In this document: one piece after another, positions 50,122 through 59,059 of the stretch
Numbering within the stretch: position 1 is the stretch's first letter
How the letters are laid out: each line of letters begins with the position of its first letter
Assembly (NCBI GenBank): GCA_905210435.1
Contig: CAJLWO010000008.1
Location: 7,507 to 71,506 of the forward strand
Length of the DNA: 64,000 bases
Source: an uncultured Bacteroidales bacterium
Lineage (GTDB): Bacteria; Bacteroidota; Bacteroidia; Bacteroidales; Muribaculaceae
Direction of reading: 5' to 3'
The notes under the pieces: generated by a model
The model's input: only the letters and a program-made list of their open reading frames with translations
Told to the model about the DNA's origin: nothing
The model's database searches: none
Program-made: the position numbers and the translations under genes

Positions 50122-50835
50122 GTGCAAAGAATATTGAGTCATAACGAATTGGGCGACGTGCTGGTGAAATTCAAACCCAACGCGCGCCGTTTTATTGCCC
50201 GGTGGAGGACAGGTCATGTCGACCTCACGGCACCGGCAATGGCCACGGAGGCCGATGCCATTGCCGCGCTCGACCGCCTCGCGCCACGTCTGCTCGCATG
50301 CCGGCGTTGCGGCGTCGTGCGGTTTCATGACGGGCAGGAAATAAGGCTTGACGGGCTCGTCATCACTATACTCAGGCAGGATTTCCAACGCGACAGTATC
50401 TTCGTGTCGCAGCGTGAGCCGGGATATGCCACGGTGTCGGCAGGCGCGTCGTTCGACTTCGGCGATGACTCCACCACTCAGCTAATATCTAAGGCTTTAA
50501 AGACTATAGCACGCAAAAATGCATCACGCATACTGCTGCCACGTGCACGAGAGCTTGCCGCGCTCTACGGCTGCCGTCCGTCGGGATGGCAGATTTCATC
50601 CGGTAGCCGCATCCTGGGCCAATGCAACGGGGCCGGCATTATCAAACTGTCGTATATGAACATTTTTCTCACATCCGAGCTGCGTGACTATATCATCTGT
50701 CATGAGCTTGCGCATCTGTCGGAACTCAACCACAGTCCGCGATTCCATCAGGTGTGCGACAGCTATCTCGGAGGCCGCGAGAAAGAACTGATAGCAAAAC
50801 TCAAATCATTCGAGTGGCCCCTCCTCCGGAAATAA
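50122..50835 (+). CDS. YgjP/DUF45-type metallopeptidase-domain protein
   Basis: This 237-residue cytoplasmic protein starts with GTG at 50122. The C-terminal DUF45 domain has a gluzincin-like motif HELAHLSELNHSPRFH (His194, Glu195, His198, and a later His), preceded by KLSYMNIFLTSELRDYIICHE. Family members such as YgjP and WLM proteases are predicted zinc peptidases. The N-terminal part (RRFIARWRTGHVDLTAPAM) resembles the family's 'R.S.R..R.I.L.V...G.V.V..P' start. It follows nadK closely on the same strand. The natural substrate is unknown. Confidence 0.87.
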   Translation: MQRILSHNELGDVLVKFKPNARRFIARWRTGHVDLTAPAMATEADAIAALDRLAPRLLACRRCGVVRFHDGQEIRLDGLVITILRQDFQRDSIFVSQREPGYATVSAGASFDFGDDSTTQLISKALKTIARKNASRILLPRARELAALYGCRPSGWQISSGSRILGQCNGAGIIKLSYMNIFLTSELRDYIICHELAHLSELNHSPRFHQVCDSYLGGREKELIAKLKSFEWPLLRK

Positions 50836-50873
50836 CGGGAGTGTCGCCGAACGCTGTTTATTTTTTCAACATA

Positions 50874-51118
50874 AATAACGGAGAGCCGAGGGCTCGGTGG
50901 TGTCACTATCCCCGTCCTACGCGTAGCGGAGGGCGGGGCGGCCCGTAACCTATAAAATGAGCCCGTGGAACGGGCGAATGTGTGTAGAATGTTATATTTG
51001 AAGCTAATACACACTCGCCCTCTCCGTGGGCTCGCGCCACTTGCTGATTTTTACCCCGCCCTCCGCTACGCGTCGGACGGGGATAGTGACATCATCGAGC
51101 CTGCGGCTCTCCGCTATT
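50874..51118. repeat. Large nested inverted-repeat element before topA
   Basis: The outer arms 50879-50938 and 51054-51113 pair at 55 of 60 positions, and pairing extends a few bases outward to 50874 and 51118. Inside them a second imperfect pair (50959-50986 and about 51008-51033) surrounds a short AT-rich loop. The whole folds as one long hairpin of about 245 nt. No reading frame or transposase is inside. It fills most of the 492-bp gap 50836-51327 between the YgjP-type gene and topA. Confidence 0.9.
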
Positions 51119-51246
51119 GAACTGAATTGCGCTTATTATGTTCATTGACTGACTTTGCGTTTGCCGGCAGATTCTATGGTGCTGCATTATAATGACTGGG
51201 ATTTTAAAAATTACATATATAAAATCAAGATATACAACTTTTTTTG

Positions 51247-51254
51247 TACATTTG
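51247..51254 (+). promoter_or_regulatory. Probable -7 box for topA
   Basis: TACATTTG fits TAnnTTTG, about 73 bp before the topA start codon. The spacer upstream is A/T-rich, without a clear TTTG at 19 bp. Confidence 0.5.
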
Positions 51255-51327
51255 CGGTTGATTATAAGGAGAAACGCTGGCCGTTTCCCCTCTGTTGTGT
51301 ATATAATAGCGTAATATATAGCCTGTT

Positions 51328-53679
51328 ATGATTAAAAACCTCGTTATAGTAGAGTCTCCCGCAAAGGCAAAGACGATAGAGAAATTCCTCGGTCCCGACT
51401 ATAAAGTGATGTCTAGCTACGGTCATATCCGTGACCTGAAGAAAAAAAATTTCAGTATTGATGTCGATAATAATTTTGCGCCGCTCTACGAGATACCGTC
51501 CGACAAATCGCAGCTTGTCGCCGAGCTTAAGAAGGCTGCCGCGCAGGCCGAGACCGTATGGCTCGCTTCCGATGAGGACCGCGAGGGGGAGGCTATAGCA
51601 TGGCACCTTTTTGAAGTGCTCAAACTCGACCCGGCCAAGACACGCCGCATCGTTTTCCACGAAATAACCAAAAACGCCATACTCAACGCTATCGACAATC
51701 CGCGCGGCATCGACATAAATCTTGTCGACGCTCAGCAGGCACGCCGTGTGCTCGACCGAATAGTCGGTTTCGAGCTGTCGCCGGTGCTCTGGAAGAAAAT
51801 CAAGCCGGCACTGTCGGCCGGACGCGTGCAGTCGGTGGCCGTGCGCCTTATCGTGGAGCGTGAGAACGAAATCAAGAATTTCGTACCGGAGCAGTATGTG
51901 CGTCTGACGGCTGATTTCCGGGCCGGCGACAAGCATCTGCGCACCGAGTTTTCCCACCGTCTGCCCGACCAGAAAGTGGCCGAAAAGTTTCTCGACGTAT
52001 GCGCCGGTTCCGAATTTGCCGTTGGCGACATAGCAGTCAAGCCGCTCAAGAAATCGCCCGCACCGCCTTTCACCACCTCCACGCTCCAGCAGGAGGCGGC
52101 GCGCAAGCTCGGATTCACCGTGTCGCAGACCATGATGATAGCGCAGCGTCTCTATGAGGCCGGACATATCACCTACATGCGTACCGACTCGGTCAACCTG
52201 TCGTCGCTCGCCATCAGCACCATATCGAAGGAGATAACCGAGAACATCGGCCCGCAGTATCTCAACGTGCGTCATTACCACACATCGTCGAAAGGCGCGC
52301 AGGAGGCTCACGAGGCCATCCGTCCCACATACATCGACCGCCATACAATCGAAGGCACATCTCAGGAAAAACGTCTCTACGGTCTCATCTGGAAACGTAC
52401 CATCGCGTCGCAGATGGCCGATGCCCTCATCGAAAAGACCACGGTCGACATCGACTGCCGTCCCGGCAAAGGCGACGCAGGCAATCTTCCTGTCGACGGC
52501 CGCTTTGTGGCCACGGGCGAGGTAATCAAGTTTGACGGCTTCCTCAAAGTATACATGGAGGGACGCGACGATGAGGAGGCTGACTCCGAGCAGTCGACGC
52601 TTCCGGCAGTGGGTACGGGCGAGATACTCGCACTCAACGAGATGACGGCGGCGCAGCGCTTCACGTCGCAGCCGCTTCGCTACACCGAGGCTTCGCTCGT
52701 AAAGAAAATGGAGGAACTGGGCATAGGCCGTCCGTCGACCTACGCTCCGACCATATCGACCATACAGCAGCGCGAATATGTGGAACGCGGCGACCGTCCC
52801 GGCACACAGCGCGAGGTATCGGTGCTCACACTTCGCGGCGGCAAAATCTCGCGCCGGACTGTCACCGAGACAGCCGGTGCCGAGAAAGGCAAACTCATAC
52901 CGACCGACATAGGCGTCGTGGTCAATGACTTCCTCACCGAGTATTTCCCCGATATTCTCGACTATAATTTCACCGCAAGAATAGAGCAGAAGTTCGACGA
53001 CATAGCCGAAGGACAGCTCGTATGGAACGACGAGATAGCCAATTTCTACAAGGATTTCCATCCGGTGGTCGACAATGCCATGTCGATGCGGCTGGAGCAC
53101 AAGGTCGGCGAGCGCGTGCTCGGTGTCGACCCCGTGTCGGGCAAGCCCGTGAGCGTCAAGATAGGCCGTTTCGGTCCGCTCGTGCAGGTGGGAGAGGGCG
53201 ACAAGGACGAAAAGCCCCGCTTCGCCTCCCTTCTCAAAGGGCAGTCGGTACAGACCATCACACTCGAGGACGCATTGAAACTCTTTGAATTCCCGCGTCT
53301 TATCGGCGAATATGACGGTGCGGACGTGACCGTGGCCGTAGGCCGTTTCGGTCCCTATATCAAGCATGCCGGCTCGTTCACATCCATTCCCAAGGATATT
53401 GCCCCCGAGGAGATTACCATCGACCAGGCGATAGAACTTATCAACGAAAAGCGTTCCGAAGCGCAGAAACGCATTGTCCGCACATTTGACGAGGACCCCG
53501 ACGTGCAGATACTCAACGGACGCTACGGCATATACATCGCCTGCAACAAAAACAACTACAAGATACCCAAGACTGTGGCCGACCCCGCCGCCCTCACTCT
53601 CGAGGAGTGCCGGGAAATCATAGCCGCGCAGGATGCCGCTCCGAAGAAGGCTCCGCGACGTGCCGCACGTAAGAAATAA
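51328..53679 (+). CDS. topA: DNA topoisomerase I
   Basis: TopA relaxes negative supercoils. The 783-residue protein starts with the Toprim domain (LVIVESPAKAKTIEKFLG, ASDEDREGEAIAWHL), then the topoisomerase core with the active tyrosine at about residue 283 (ITYMRTDSVNLS) and IGRPSTYAPTIS. In place of zinc fingers the C-terminal part has several TopA repeat-like blocks (VSGKPVSVKIGRFGPLVQVG, VTVAVGRFGPYIKH, VQILNGRYGIYI) and a Lys/Ala/Arg-rich tail, as in other Bacteroidota. All motifs are intact. The large inverted repeat at 50874-51118 lies upstream. Confidence 0.97.
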   Translation: MIKNLVIVESPAKAKTIEKFLGPDYKVMSSYGHIRDLKKKNFSIDVDNNFAPLYEIPSDKSQLVAELKKAAAQAETVWLASDEDREGEAIAWHLFEVLKLDPAKTRRIVFHEITKNAILNAIDNPRGIDINLVDAQQARRVLDRIVGFELSPVLWKKIKPALSAGRVQSVAVRLIVERENEIKNFVPEQYVRLTADFRAGDKHLRTEFSHRLPDQKVAEKFLDVCAGSEFAVGDIAVKPLKKSPAPPFTTSTLQQEAARKLGFTVSQTMMIAQRLYEAGHITYMRTDSVNLSSLAISTISKEITENIGPQYLNVRHYHTSSKGAQEAHEAIRPTYIDRHTIEGTSQEKRLYGLIWKRTIASQMADALIEKTTVDIDCRPGKGDAGNLPVDGRFVATGEVIKFDGFLKVYMEGRDDEEADSEQSTLPAVGTGEILALNEMTAAQRFTSQPLRYTEASLVKKMEELGIGRPSTYAPTISTIQQREYVERGDRPGTQREVSVLTLRGGKISRRTVTETAGAEKGKLIPTDIGVVVNDFLTEYFPDILDYNFTARIEQKFDDIAEGQLVWNDEIANFYKDFHPVVDNAMSMRLEHKVGERVLGVDPVSGKPVSVKIGRFGPLVQVGEGDKDEKPRFASLLKGQSVQTITLEDALKLFEFPRLIGEYDGADVTVAVGRFGPYIKHAGSFTSIPKDIAPEEITIDQAIELINEKRSEAQKRIVRTFDEDPDVQILNGRYGIYIACNKNNYKIPKTVADPAALTLEECREIIAAQDAAPKKAPRRAARKK

Positions 53680-53707
53680 TTAAGAGATACCCTCTAACAT
53701 CTTCAGA

Positions 53708-54628
53708 ATGAAGCCCCTTAAAGCAAAACCGGGTGCGGAGCGCCGCCGTTTCTCGCCCGATGTGATAGAAACATATACTCCCGCCGTGGAGACCCGCCTG
53801 CTCGATTTCCTCTTCGCCTCGATGCCTCAGCGCAAACGCACCAACGTCAAGGAGTTGCTGCGTCACAATCAGGTGAAGGTCAACGACGAGGTAATCACGC
53901 AGTTCGACGCGCCGCTTACGGCCGCTGACACCGTCTATGTCAACCTTACCCGTGAGTTCCCGCGGTTCTACAACCGCCGCCTTAAGATTGTGTATGAGGA
54001 TGACGACATCATCGTCGTCAACAAAGGATACGGTCTGCTGTCGATGGGCAATGACAAGGTGAAGGACGGTACGGCATACTCCATACTCAAGGAGTATGTC
54101 AAATGGGTCGACCCGCGACAGAAGATATTCATCGTGCACCGTCTCGACCGCGACACCTCGGGGCTGATGATGTTTGCCAAAAACGTACAGGCCAAGGAGG
54201 CGATGCAGCACAACTGGAACAATATGGTGCTCAACCGCACATACGTGGCTGTTGTCGAGGGGAATGTCGAGAACGACGAGGGCACCATACGCACATATCT
54301 CGCCGAAAACTCGAAATATGAGGTCTACGTCACCGAAAATCCGGAGGAAGGACAGCTTGCCGTGACACGCTACAAGGTGCTTCGCCGCAAGAACGGATAC
54401 ACCCTGCTGGAACTCGAACTCGACACCGGTCGCAAGAACCAGATACGCGTGCACATGAAGCATATAGGCCATCCCATAGCCGGCGACCGCCGCTACGGCG
54501 CCAAGTCGAGTCCGATACACCGCCTCGCCCTTCACGCCCGCACTCTCCGCTTCGCCCATCCCGCCACTCGCCGCGAGATGGACTTCTCGACCCCGATACC
54601 CGCATCCTTCCTCAAGATGGTCAACTGA
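53708..54628 (+). CDS. RluA-family RNA pseudouridine synthase
   Basis: This 306-residue enzyme isomerises uridines in rRNA or tRNA. It has an N-terminal S4-like RNA-binding stretch (TRLLDFLFASMPQRKRTNVKELLRHNQVKVND, about 29-65) and the catalytic domain with HRLDRDTSGLMMFAKN, Asp147 being the predicted catalytic residue, then YVAVVEG, LDTGRKNQIRVHMKHIGHPIAGDRRYG and LALHARTLRFAHP. The target uridine cannot be told from sequence. It lies 28 bp after topA and is likely co-transcribed with it. Confidence 0.93.
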   Translation: MKPLKAKPGAERRRFSPDVIETYTPAVETRLLDFLFASMPQRKRTNVKELLRHNQVKVNDEVITQFDAPLTAADTVYVNLTREFPRFYNRRLKIVYEDDDIIVVNKGYGLLSMGNDKVKDGTAYSILKEYVKWVDPRQKIFIVHRLDRDTSGLMMFAKNVQAKEAMQHNWNNMVLNRTYVAVVEGNVENDEGTIRTYLAENSKYEVYVTENPEEGQLAVTRYKVLRRKNGYTLLELELDTGRKNQIRVHMKHIGHPIAGDRRYGAKSSPIHRLALHARTLRFAHPATRREMDFSTPIPASFLKMVN

Positions 54629-54693
54629 GCCGGAATGATACGTTGACGGATGGTGCCGGATTAATACTATGTCGGAAATATTATACATCATCA

Positions 54694-54774
54694 TGTAGGG
54701 CTGCACCCCGGTGCAGCCTCCAATCAATGGATTACCCGCCTTTGCTACCGGCTGCTCCGGGGAGCAGCCCTACA
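54694..54774. repeat. TGTAGGG double-hairpin element, type B core
   Basis: Left core 54694-54718 (TGTAGGGCTGCAC, then a hairpin to GTGCAGCC) and right core 54750-54774 (GGCTGCTCC through CCCTACA) are inverted relative to each other, with a 31-nt spacer. The architecture is that of 24046-24141, but the inner hairpin sequence differs. It lies between the RluA-family and WG-repeat genes. Confidence 0.8.
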
Positions 54775-54838
54775 ACAAGCAGCCGTCAATCACAGTTTCC
54801 TATATAAATCTCTTTCACAAACTATAATATTTAAACCA

Positions 54839-56503
54839 ATGAAGACATTACACATCCTTGCCGCAGCCGCGATAGCAGTAACCGTGGCGTCATGCTCGGG
54901 CAAACCGGAGCTTAGTTACATGCCGGCAAAAGCCGAGGGCGATTCCAACTGGGGCCTTGTCGATGCAAACGGCGAATTTCTTTTTACCGACGAGTTCTCA
55001 GACCGTCCGTCGCCCGTAGTCAACGGATATTTCTTCGTTGAAGAGGGTAAGGGATATACAGTCTATAAGGCTGAAAAAAATCCGAAGCAGGTCGGCGACC
55101 TCTCCGGCCTCAAGGATTGCGGATACTATAACGACGGACTGATGCCGGTGGTGCACAAAGGGGAGCATATCTCATTTGTCGACGGCAGCGGCAAGACGAA
55201 ATTCACCCTCGAACGTGTCGACTCCGTCAGTGTGACAGAAGCAATGGGAATGTTTATCAACGGCCGATGCGCAATCCGCACTTCCGATGACAAATGGGGT
55301 GCCATCGACACCGAGGGCAATGTAGCCGTCTCTCCTAAATATGTCCAGGCTCCGGTTTTTGTAGAAGACAAGGCCGTAGTCATCGAGGCGGATAGCGAGA
55401 AAGCTTATATCATTGACCGCAATGGCGTAGTCAAGGCCGAAATATCTGAAAATATAACTTCCGTATCTCCTTTTATCGACGGATATGCCACCGCGCGCAC
55501 CGCTAATTATGACGGGGAGGGGCGGCAGTGTGTCATGATTAAGAGTAATGGCGAGGTTGTCGAACTGCCTGCCTCGGTATATGATGTCCGTATCTGGAAC
55601 AGCAAGTATATCGTGTTCGCCAACGATGATTACGAATATGGTATAATGACCTATGACGGAGAAGTAAAGGTACGTCCTAAATATGAGGCTATGGAATTAC
55701 TTCCCAATGGCGATTTTATCGGTGAACGTGACGATAAAATTATGTTTGTAAAGCCTGACGGCGAAACGCAAAGGCTCCCGAAAAACACCTATCCGGCAGT
55801 TCGTTCGCCCTATCTTTTCAGCAAGGTCTTTGATTTCGGCTTTGAAATGGTTTCGGAAGATGATGACGATGAATTGCAGCTCCGTACATATAATGGAAAG
55901 AAGGTAGGCAAGGAAATGGGACGGTATAAGGGCCGTATTGAAATCGACAATATCTACTCCGACTACTTCGACTATGCCGATGCGACGAAGAAGTTTATGG
56001 ATATGTTTGACGCCGACGGTCTGAAGGGCTATCCTTTCGACTCGACAATGAAACTATATGCCGATACCACGGCTCATTCGGTGGATTGGTACCGTGGCGA
56101 CACGTCCATGAGCGTGTCGGTAGCGAGCGGCAATCCATATTTCAGTGTGTCGTCGGCGACATTGCATTCCGACCGGACTATCGTATATGACGCTACTCCC
56201 TACGCGAGCTATTATACATGGGAGTTCAATCCTGCATCACGTGTCACTGCAATCTCGCTCACGCTCTCCTTCAACGGCAACAATTATCGCAATGACCTTG
56301 TTGAATATTTTGCCGCGGCGTTGCGCGACAGGTTTGGTATAACAGTGTCGGAGTCAGGCTATGGCGACAATTATGTATCCTCCAACGGGTATGATGCCAT
56401 AACGGTACACCTTTCCAGCTGGAAACCGGTTCCTCTCGTGTCAGAGGAAGTCGTGGAACCCGCCGACACTACTGCCATTGTTTTCGCAGACAGTGTTAAA
56501 TAG
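54839..56503 (+). CDS. WG-repeat lipoprotein
   Basis: This 554-residue lipoprotein (lipobox VASC, Cys about residue 19) contains several WG-type repeats: NWGLVDANGEFLF, KWGAIDTEGNVAVSPKYV, AYIIDRNGVVKAEI, YGIMTYDGEVKVRPKYEAM and IMFVKPDGETQRL. Each is a beta unit of about 30-45 residues, probably stacking into a propeller-like fold. The last third (about 360-540) lacks repeats. Such proteins are widespread and functionally undefined. It precedes the GT39 gene by 20 bp, so it may be co-transcribed with the lipid-glycosylation genes, but no link is proven. Confidence 0.8.
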   Translation: MKTLHILAAAAIAVTVASCSGKPELSYMPAKAEGDSNWGLVDANGEFLFTDEFSDRPSPVVNGYFFVEEGKGYTVYKAEKNPKQVGDLSGLKDCGYYNDGLMPVVHKGEHISFVDGSGKTKFTLERVDSVSVTEAMGMFINGRCAIRTSDDKWGAIDTEGNVAVSPKYVQAPVFVEDKAVVIEADSEKAYIIDRNGVVKAEISENITSVSPFIDGYATARTANYDGEGRQCVMIKSNGEVVELPASVYDVRIWNSKYIVFANDDYEYGIMTYDGEVKVRPKYEAMELLPNGDFIGERDDKIMFVKPDGETQRLPKNTYPAVRSPYLFSKVFDFGFEMVSEDDDDELQLRTYNGKKVGKEMGRYKGRIEIDNIYSDYFDYADATKKFMDMFDADGLKGYPFDSTMKLYADTTAHSVDWYRGDTSMSVSVASGNPYFSVSSATLHSDRTIVYDATPYASYYTWEFNPASRVTAISLTLSFNGNNYRNDLVEYFAAALRDRFGITVSESGYGDNYVSSNGYDAITVHLSSWKPVPLVSEEVVEPADTTAIVFADSVK

Positions 56504-56523
56504 CAAACTATAACCGCCCGATT

Positions 56524-58203
56524 ATGACCGAACGTCTGCGAATATGGATTATGGCTGCGGTGGTGGCGATAACATTCTTTGTCAACAACCGCACGCTGCA
56601 GCCCGACATTATGGAGTCGCGCAATCTTGTGACTGCGCGCGAAATGGTCGAGACGGGCGAGTGGCTCGTGCCGACCATGAACGGCGAGCTGCGTCTCGAG
56701 AAACCGCCGTTGCCCACATGGGTATCGGCCGTGGTCGAGAGCGTAAGTCCCGACGACATAGCCGCGCAGCGCGCCGTGGCGTCGCTGTTCGGAGTGATGC
56801 TCGTGGTGTTCTTCTATCTCCTTTGTCGCGACGTTTTCAGGGTCGACCCTGTCATAGCCGTCATATTGCTGTGCAGCTGCTATCATTTCATGCTGATGGC
56901 GCGTACCGTGTCGTGGGATATATATACCCATGCGTTCATGCTCGGAGGTATCTATTTCCTTGTAATGGCTGTTAATGGCCGCGGACGCCGGTGGTGGCGG
57001 TTCTGCCTCGCCGGACTGTTTGCCGGTCTGTCGGTCATGAGCAAGGGGCCGGTATCGCTTTTCGCACTGTTCCTGCCGTTTCTGCTTGCGTGGGGCATTT
57101 TCGGCCGTCCGTCGATGCGCGGCAAGTGGCTTCCTGTCGGCGTCATGGTGCTTGTCACCATAGTCGTGGGATGCTGGTGGTATGCCTATATACATGTATT
57201 CCATGCCGATGAGTGGCAGGCAGTCATGGTTAAGGAGACCGGGTCGTGGCTCAACCGCAATGTGCGGCCGTGGCACTACTACTGGAAATTTTTCCTTGAG
57301 GCCGGAGTGTGGGCACTGCTTCTCGTCACTGCGATAATAATGGTGCTCCGCCGCGGATTCCGTGGCGACAGGAGCCGTCTGGTGCCTGTCATGTGGATGC
57401 TCTTCTGCCTCGTTCTGCTGTCGTGCATGCCGGAGAAAAAGACGCGTTATCTTCTGCCGCTGCTCATACCGGCCGCTGTCGTCATGGCGCAGGCGGTGGG
57501 GATATGGTGCGCCTCATTCTCGTCGCGCGGAAGTGCCGACATCACTCTCGGCCACAGTTCGGGCATGCATGCGCCGCGGTGGCCTTTCCGGCTCAACGCG
57601 TGGCTTCTGGCCGCGGTATGTGCCGGGATTCCTGTCGGTGCGTATATAATGGTCTATGCCAAAGGACTTATGGGGCTGCCGGTGTGGATTGTCGTGACTG
57701 TGCTGTCGCTTTGCGCGGCATGGCTGCTCGTGCGTGCCGGTATCAGGCTGCTCCCGCAGTCGATGGTGATTGTCACGGGATGCTACTATGCGCTGCTGGT
57801 GCTGTTTGCGTTTCCGGTAGTGGGCAAGCTGATCAACGGCACAACCATGCAGACCATCACTGCCGCCGTCAACGCTCCCGAGGTTAAGGAGTATCCGATT
57901 TATGCGCCTGCCGACGAAGAGCTGCGCATCGAGATGGTGTATCAGGCTCGCCGCAACATACGTCCCGTCGCCGTTGACTCCGCCGAGGCATTGCGCGCGC
58001 GGCTACCGATGATACTTATGACGCATGAGGATGCGGGCGAGCGTATCCCCGCTTCATTTGTCAATGAGGTGGATACGGTGTCGTTAGGCGAATTCGACTG
58101 CAACCGCCGTCCGAAGGGCACGCGCCGCCATTCGCCTCTATTCATATACAGGCTGACACTTCTTAAGGAGCGTCCCGACACAATCACCGGTAAGAATGAC
58201 TGA
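56524..58203 (+). CDS. GT39/ArnT-like membrane glycosyltransferase
   Basis: This 559-residue GT-C enzyme has about twelve membrane segments. It begins with the ArnT/PMT pattern NNRTLQPDIMESRNLVTAREMVETGEWLVPTMNGELRLEKPPLPTW, where the acidic DIMES-R stretch in the first loop is the catalytic region. VMSKGPVSLFALFLPFLLAW and a KKTRYLLPLLIPAA motif follow. It should transfer a sugar from an undecaprenyl-phosphate carrier to lipid A or another envelope lipid at the periplasmic face. The GT2 gene 59 bp downstream would make the carrier-linked sugar. Substrate sugars are not deducible. Confidence 0.9.
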   Translation: MTERLRIWIMAAVVAITFFVNNRTLQPDIMESRNLVTAREMVETGEWLVPTMNGELRLEKPPLPTWVSAVVESVSPDDIAAQRAVASLFGVMLVVFFYLLCRDVFRVDPVIAVILLCSCYHFMLMARTVSWDIYTHAFMLGGIYFLVMAVNGRGRRWWRFCLAGLFAGLSVMSKGPVSLFALFLPFLLAWGIFGRPSMRGKWLPVGVMVLVTIVVGCWWYAYIHVFHADEWQAVMVKETGSWLNRNVRPWHYYWKFFLEAGVWALLLVTAIIMVLRRGFRGDRSRLVPVMWMLFCLVLLSCMPEKKTRYLLPLLIPAAVVMAQAVGIWCASFSSRGSADITLGHSSGMHAPRWPFRLNAWLLAAVCAGIPVGAYIMVYAKGLMGLPVWIVVTVLSLCAAWLLVRAGIRLLPQSMVIVTGCYYALLVLFAFPVVGKLINGTTMQTITAAVNAPEVKEYPIYAPADEELRIEMVYQARRNIRPVAVDSAEALRARLPMILMTHEDAGERIPASFVNEVDTVSLGEFDCNRRPKGTRRHSPLFIYRLTLLKERPDTITGKND

Positions 58204-58262
58204 CCCGGAAATAATGCCGGCTCAACGTCAAAACTGAATGCCAAAATATTTTTTAACGATAT

Positions 58263-59003
58263 ATGTTTCTGCAACCCAACAAGACAAGTGAGTATGATTT
58301 CACGATAATCGTACCCGTATATAACGAGGAAGACAACATGGAGGCCGTGGAGAAACGTTTGGCGGCATATCTGCCTGCAGCTTCGCGCCGCGCGTGCGTG
58401 CTGTTCGTTGACGATTGTTCCACCGACCGTTCGCTCGCCCTCATTAAGGAAATATGCGCCCGCAACGAGCATTTCTACTATATCGCCTTCGCCCGCAACG
58501 GAGGTCTGTCGGCGGCGCTCAAGGCCGGCATCGACTATGCCTGGTCGCCGCTCGTCGGGTATATCGACTCCGACCTGCAGACGGCGCCCGAGGATTTCAA
58601 TCTGTTGCTTGAACGTGCCGACGAGGCTGAACTGGTGACAGGCATACGCGCCGACCGCAAGGATTCGGGTTTCAAGAAACTCCAGTCGAAGATTGCCAAC
58701 GGTTTCCGCCGTTCGATGACGCATGACGGCGTGGCCGATACGGGATGCCCGTTGAAAGTGATGCATACCGACTACGCCAAGCGCGTGCCATTCTTCACAG
58801 GAATGCACCGTTTCCTGCCTGCGCTGATACAGCTGCAGAACGGACGCGTCATCCAGATGCCCGTGCGCCATTTCCCGCGTGTGGCCGGCAAGTCGAAGTA
58901 TCATCTGTGGAACCGTCTCGCCGGTCCGTTCAAGGATTGCTTCGCCTACCGCTGGATGCGCAAGCGCTATATCAACTACGATGTCAACGGCGGCAACCTG
59001 TAA
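58263..59003 (+). CDS. GT2 polyprenyl-phosphate glycosyltransferase, DPM1/ArnC-like
   Basis: This 246-residue cytoplasmic or membrane-peripheral GT-A enzyme has FTIIVPVYNEEDNMEAVEKRL, FVDDCSTDRSLALI, ARNGGLSAALKAGIDYA and GYIDSDLQTAPEDF (the DxD acidic motif), followed by VTGIRADRKDSGFKKLQSKIANGFR and KSKYHLWNRL. It likely loads a sugar onto undecaprenyl phosphate. There are no C-terminal membrane helices, unlike ArnC. It lies between the GT39 gene and truA on the same strand. The GT2, GT39 and LAB_N genes form a likely lipid A modification set. Confidence 0.9.
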   Translation: MFLQPNKTSEYDFTIIVPVYNEEDNMEAVEKRLAAYLPAASRRACVLFVDDCSTDRSLALIKEICARNEHFYYIAFARNGGLSAALKAGIDYAWSPLVGYIDSDLQTAPEDFNLLLERADEAELVTGIRADRKDSGFKKLQSKIANGFRRSMTHDGVADTGCPLKVMHTDYAKRVPFFTGMHRFLPALIQLQNGRVIQMPVRHFPRVAGKSKYHLWNRLAGPFKDCFAYRWMRKRYINYDVNGGNL

Positions 59004-59059
59004 TAGATGGTGGTGTCGAAATTCTTGTAGGGACGAATTGCAAATCTAACTTTTCACAA

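Noticed and set aside
50836..51327. Riboswitch in the topA leader
   Set aside because: The structure is a long near-perfect hairpin placed mostly upstream of the predicted topA start, without junctions or motifs of a known riboswitch class.
51262..53367. An antisense frame of about 700 codons opposite topA
   Set aside because: The sense frame has all TopA motifs; the antisense product shows no family pattern and has no promoter.
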